A DNA stretch of 64,000 nucleotides from an uncultured Bacteroidales bacterium (GTDB lineage Bacteria > Bacteroidota > Bacteroidia > Bacteroidales > UBA932): positions 25,363-89,362 of the forward strand of contig CAMYAE010000006.1 in the NCBI GenBank assembly GCA_947253655.1. Direction: 5' to 3'. The position numbers were made by a program, and so were the translations under genes. Below the pieces are notes generated by a model. That model saw nothing but the letters and a program-made list of their open reading frames with translations. It ran no database searches and was not told the DNA's origin. Numbering within the stretch: position 1 is the stretch's first letter; each line of letters starts with the position of its first letter. This document shows positions 61,628 to 64,000 of the stretch, piece after piece.

Positions 61628-62422
61628 TTATAATAGTTTCCAAGTATATATTGCGGACAGTTTTTTCAATGCCGCCACTATGCCGTCTTCTTCGACGGAT
61701 AAGGTCGTCATATCAGCAGTCGCCTTGACTTCTTCGACCGCATTACCCATTGCTATACCTATACCGGCTGCTTGGAGCATCCCCTTGTCATTGCCTCCGT
61801 CACCAAAAGCTATGGTGTCGGCTATATCGATTCCGTAGTGACGACAAATGGTACCTACCGCCTCCGCCTTGTCTATTCCTCCCGGCACTATATCCGAAAA
61901 GGCCGGGTGCCACCTTGGAAAATCGACATTTTTCACATAAGGTACTATAAGCCGTTCTTCTTCTTCCACTGTGGCGTATACAGTAGCCTGATAGATATTT
62001 TGCTTGCTTGCAATGTCTTCAATGTCAATATATTGCGGAGGGGCGATTTTGATGAGCCTGAACATTTCCCAAGAAATGTCATTCATCAGATTTACCCCGC
62101 ACAGGTTTTCGGTGGAGATAAAGGCCGGAATTTTGTTGGCATTGCTTATTTCGGCGATTCTTATGGCAGAGTCTCTTTCAATAGGGCGCCTGTATATGAT
62201 TTCTCCGTCTGCAATGACCAAGGCTCCGTTCATGCTGATAATGCCGTCGAACGGGAAATCTCTCAGATTGTCGATGATTTGCGGTGGTCTTCCGCTGGCG
62301 ATGAAAAGTTTTATTCCTTTTTCTTTCAATATATAAAGAGTATCAAGCACTTTGTCTGTCATCCGGTGAGTCTTCATGCTCACCAATGTCCCGTCAATAT
62401 CGAAGAAGGCGGCTTTTATCAT
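61628..62422 (-). CDS. Cof-type HAD-IIB phosphatase
   Basis: A 264-residue HAD hydrolase. Motif I is FFDIDGTLVS with the nucleophilic Asp near residue 8, motif II is FIASGRPP, and motif IV is FGDGGNDKGML. The IIB cap domain lies between. Family members dephosphorylate sugar phosphates or flavin and pyridoxal phosphates; the substrate here is unknown. Its start overlaps the stop of the YbaK-type gene by 4 nt, and it is the last gene of the lgt operon. Confidence 0.93.
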   Translation of the reverse strand: MIKAAFFDIDGTLVSMKTHRMTDKVLDTLYILKEKGIKLFIASGRPPQIIDNLRDFPFDGIISMNGALVIADGEIIYRRPIERDSAIRIAEISNANKIPAFISTENLCGVNLMNDISWEMFRLIKIAPPQYIDIEDIASKQNIYQATVYATVEEEERLIVPYVKNVDFPRWHPAFSDIVPGGIDKAEAVGTICRHYGIDIADTIAFGDGGNDKGMLQAAGIGIAMGNAVEEVKATADMTTLSVEEDGIVAALKKLSAIYTWKLL

Positions 62423-62997
62423 AATTGTTCATTTGAAATGTCTATCCACTCGTATTCTCCGCCCCAGATATTCAAAAACTTCAGAAAATCTCCATTGGAG
62501 ACAACAGCATCGGCGGTATTGTCGCAAGGGTGGAAACTGAGCCTGTCGGCATTCTGCAACTCTTTATCTATGAAAAATTTAACTCTATGGCCGTTTGGAA
62601 AAAGTTCTTTAGGATCGGCTTCCGGTATGTCTATATCGTTTATCAGCCCGAAAGGACTGACCGAACCGGGATACAGTCCGAGACATCGCACCATTCTTTC
62701 CGGTGAGGCGAAAGACAGTTTCCCTTCTCCGATTTTTTGTTCCAAATTGCGGATAGACAACATTTTGTGGCATTCGAAAGACACTAAATAGTGTCTGTTG
62801 CCCTTATGATTCCTTAGAAACAGGTTTTTGCAATGGGCGACGCCGGTATCCTTCCAATAGACAAGGGCTTTCTCGACAGTAGGAAGAGGCGGATGCCGAA
62901 ACAGTTCATAGTCAATGCCATTTTCTTCCAAAAACTTCAAGGTCTTTTGGATTCTGCCATTTATTTCATTGTCAGTCAGCCAGCTATCTCTCTCCAT
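62419..62997 (-). CDS. YbaK/ProX-type aminoacyl-tRNA editing deacylase
   Basis: A 192-residue free-standing editing domain of the YbaK/prolyl-tRNA synthetase-associated family. Visible features are YELFRHPPLPTVEKAL, CKNLFLRNHKGNRHYLV (with the conserved Lys), PGSVSPFGLINDI and a C-terminal GHRVKFFIDKEL. Such proteins hydrolyse mischarged tRNA, typically Ala-tRNA-Pro. It lies 1 nt after lgt and overlaps the HAD gene by 4 nt. Confidence 0.9.
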   Translation of the reverse strand: MERDSWLTDNEINGRIQKTLKFLEENGIDYELFRHPPLPTVEKALVYWKDTGVAHCKNLFLRNHKGNRHYLVSFECHKMLSIRNLEQKIGEGKLSFASPERMVRCLGLYPGSVSPFGLINDIDIPEADPKELFPNGHRVKFFIDKELQNADRLSFHPCDNTADAVVSNGDFLKFLNIWGGEYEWIDISNEQL

Positions 62998-62998
62998 T

Positions 62999-63883
62999 CT
63001 ATTTCAGGCTTTTTGCATAATGGGTCGGCTCTTTTTTCTCCCTTGTCGTATTCGGAAGCACGACCTGCGCCGGCTGTTTCTTTGTGTAGGCGTAAATAAG
63101 AAAGCCGATCCCTATCAAAATAAACGGAATACTCAACAACTGTCCCATGTTCAATGTCATGGCTTCTTCGAAAGCCACTTGCGGCTCTTTTATAAATTCT
63201 ATAAGGAACCTCATTCCGAAACAAACAATCAAGAAAATTCCTATATAGGTGCCGCGAAATGTCTTTGGAAGCCTGAATTTATATAGCAATATCAGAAACA
63301 CCCCTAAAATCAGATATGAAAAAGCTTCGTAAAGTTGAGTAGGATGTTTCGGCTCTGTTTCACCCTCAAGGTCGAAAATGATTCCCCATGGCAAAGAAGT
63401 AACATTGCCGTATATTTCAGAATTGAAAAGATTGCCGAGCCTTATGAACGTGGCGGCAAAGGCGACCGCTATGGCGAGATGATCCATAATCCAGACAAAA
63501 TCGAAATTATGTTTTTTGCCATAATGCTTTGCAAACCAAACCATTGCGATTATCAGAGCTATTGCTCCTCCATGGCTGGCAAGCCCTCCTTTCCAAGGCA
63601 TGAAAATCTCCATGAAGCCTTTCCAGCTGCCGAGATAATAGTCGGGCTGGTAGAACAGGCAGTGCCCGAGGCGGGCCCCTATAATGGTGCCTATAAGCAA
63701 GGTGTACAGCAGCGGGTCTAAGAGTTTTTCGTCAATGCCTTCTCTTTTGAAGAACCATTTGAATATGAACCAGCCGAGTATAAATCCCGAAACGAAAAGC
63801 AGGGAGTACCACCTGAGTCCGAAATTCCCGATATGTATAAGTACCGGATCGACATGCCAATGGATTGCAAGTAAATCAAACAT
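62999..63883 (-). CDS. lgt: Prolipoprotein diacylglyceryl transferase
   Basis: A 294-residue inner-membrane enzyme that transfers diacylglycerol from phosphatidylglycerol to the lipobox Cys of prolipoproteins. Seven hydrophobic segments, the GGLASHGGAI region, FIRLGNLFNSEIYG (the signature Arg and Asn) and HPTQLYE are all present. It modifies the many lipoproteins encoded elsewhere in the window. It is the first gene of a three-gene operon with the YbaK-type and HAD genes. Confidence 0.97.
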   Translation of the reverse strand: MFDLLAIHWHVDPVLIHIGNFGLRWYSLLFVSGFILGWFIFKWFFKREGIDEKLLDPLLYTLLIGTIIGARLGHCLFYQPDYYLGSWKGFMEIFMPWKGGLASHGGAIALIIAMVWFAKHYGKKHNFDFVWIMDHLAIAVAFAATFIRLGNLFNSEIYGNVTSLPWGIIFDLEGETEPKHPTQLYEAFSYLILGVFLILLYKFRLPKTFRGTYIGIFLIVCFGMRFLIEFIKEPQVAFEEAMTLNMGQLLSIPFILIGIGFLIYAYTKKQPAQVVLPNTTREKKEPTHYAKSLK

Positions 63884-63902
63884 ATTCCGTAATTTTGATG
63901 CA

Positions 63903-63910
63903 CAAAGATA
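63903..63910 (-). promoter_or_regulatory. Candidate -7 box for lgt
   Basis: TATCTTTG on the minus strand lies 19 nt before the lgt ATG at 63883 and would give a very short leader. The -33 element is not clear. Confidence 0.45.
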
Positions 63911-63947
63911 GTGAAAATAAGTTATACCGATGTTTTGATTATTAAAA

Positions 63948-63993
63948 CCCGTTGGCGGAATTAATTTAGTGCATACTTAATTCTGCCAATGGG
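63948..63993. terminator. Long hairpin, probable terminator of a gene beyond the right edge
   Basis: Arms 63948-63964 and 63977-63993 pair over 17 positions (two as G-U in the plus-strand RNA) around a 12-nt loop. On the minus strand the hairpin is followed by TTTTAATAAT, which suits termination of a gene entering from the right. Confidence 0.55.
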
Positions 63994-64000
63994 CCTGTTG

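Noticed and set aside
61772..62791. 339-codon plus-strand frame
   Set aside because: It is antisense to the HAD and YbaK-type genes, whose motifs are intact; its composition is not protein-like.

Overview
The window is a Bacteroidales-type (phylum Bacteroidota) chromosome segment. The grounds are three SusC/SusD receptor pairs, several Bacteroidota-only lipoprotein families (DUF4843, PKD-like, DUF1735, DUF4855), a GldH homologue next to RicT and HolB, promoters with a TAnnTTTG -7 box, and weak Shine-Dalgarno signals. Genus and family cannot be read from the sequence alone.

Region 1 (1-35 kb) is accessory nutrient-acquisition DNA with three SusCD loci. Locus 1 (minus strand, 9360 to 1) runs SusC, SusD, a DUF5018-like lipoprotein, a phosphodiester glycosidase (NAGPA-like) with an Fn3 domain, and a DUF4855 lipoprotein cut by the window edge. 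Locus 2 (plus, 12113-23078) runs SusC, SusD, DUF4843, a PKD-like lipoprotein, a DUF5117-type zinc metalloprotease and a UshA-like protein whose metal site looks degraded; it holds no recognisable glycosidase. Locus 3 (plus, 24682-35024) runs a GH89 alpha-N-acetylglucosaminidase, SusC, SusD, a DUF1735 lipoprotein and a second DUF4855 lipoprotein. A large protein of unknown family (9629-11842) lies between loci 1 and 2, and a histidine acid phosphatase (23080-24420) between loci 2 and 3. No SusCD locus carries its own regulator. NAGPA, GH89, and GH20 with a GlcNAc-kinase-like protein further on, point to foraging on GlcNAc-containing host glycans (inference).

Region 2 (35-45.4 kb) is housekeeping. 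A strong terminator and tRNA-Met are followed by rpsL-rpsG-fusA-rpsJ; rpsJ is not followed by the S10 operon. Next is a tightly packed eight-gene minus-strand string (trxA, OM beta-barrel, LOG-type nucleosidase, polyprenyl synthase, holB, ricT, gldH, trmB), then tRNA-Pro.

Region 3 (45.4-48.1 kb) is a small AT-rich, island-like patch beside tRNA-Pro: a tail fragment of a DNA-binding protein, an excisionase-like HTH protein, and an AlbA_2/HATPase protein whose gene contains an 11-bp tandem repeat able to switch its reading frame, followed by about 0.8 kb without an intact gene.

Region 4 (48.1-64 kb) holds lolD-trmN6, a GlcNAc-kinase-like gene divergent from a GH20 hexosaminidase, an O6-alkylguanine transferase, an OmpA/glycine-zipper lipoprotein, a TetR-controlled RND efflux operon (tetR, tolC-like, adaptor, pump, PII-like partner), and lgt with a YbaK-type editing deacylase and a Cof-type HAD phosphatase. 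An intergenic repeat with a 37-nt identical core occurs three times, at about 38.9, 49.7 and 53.5 kb.
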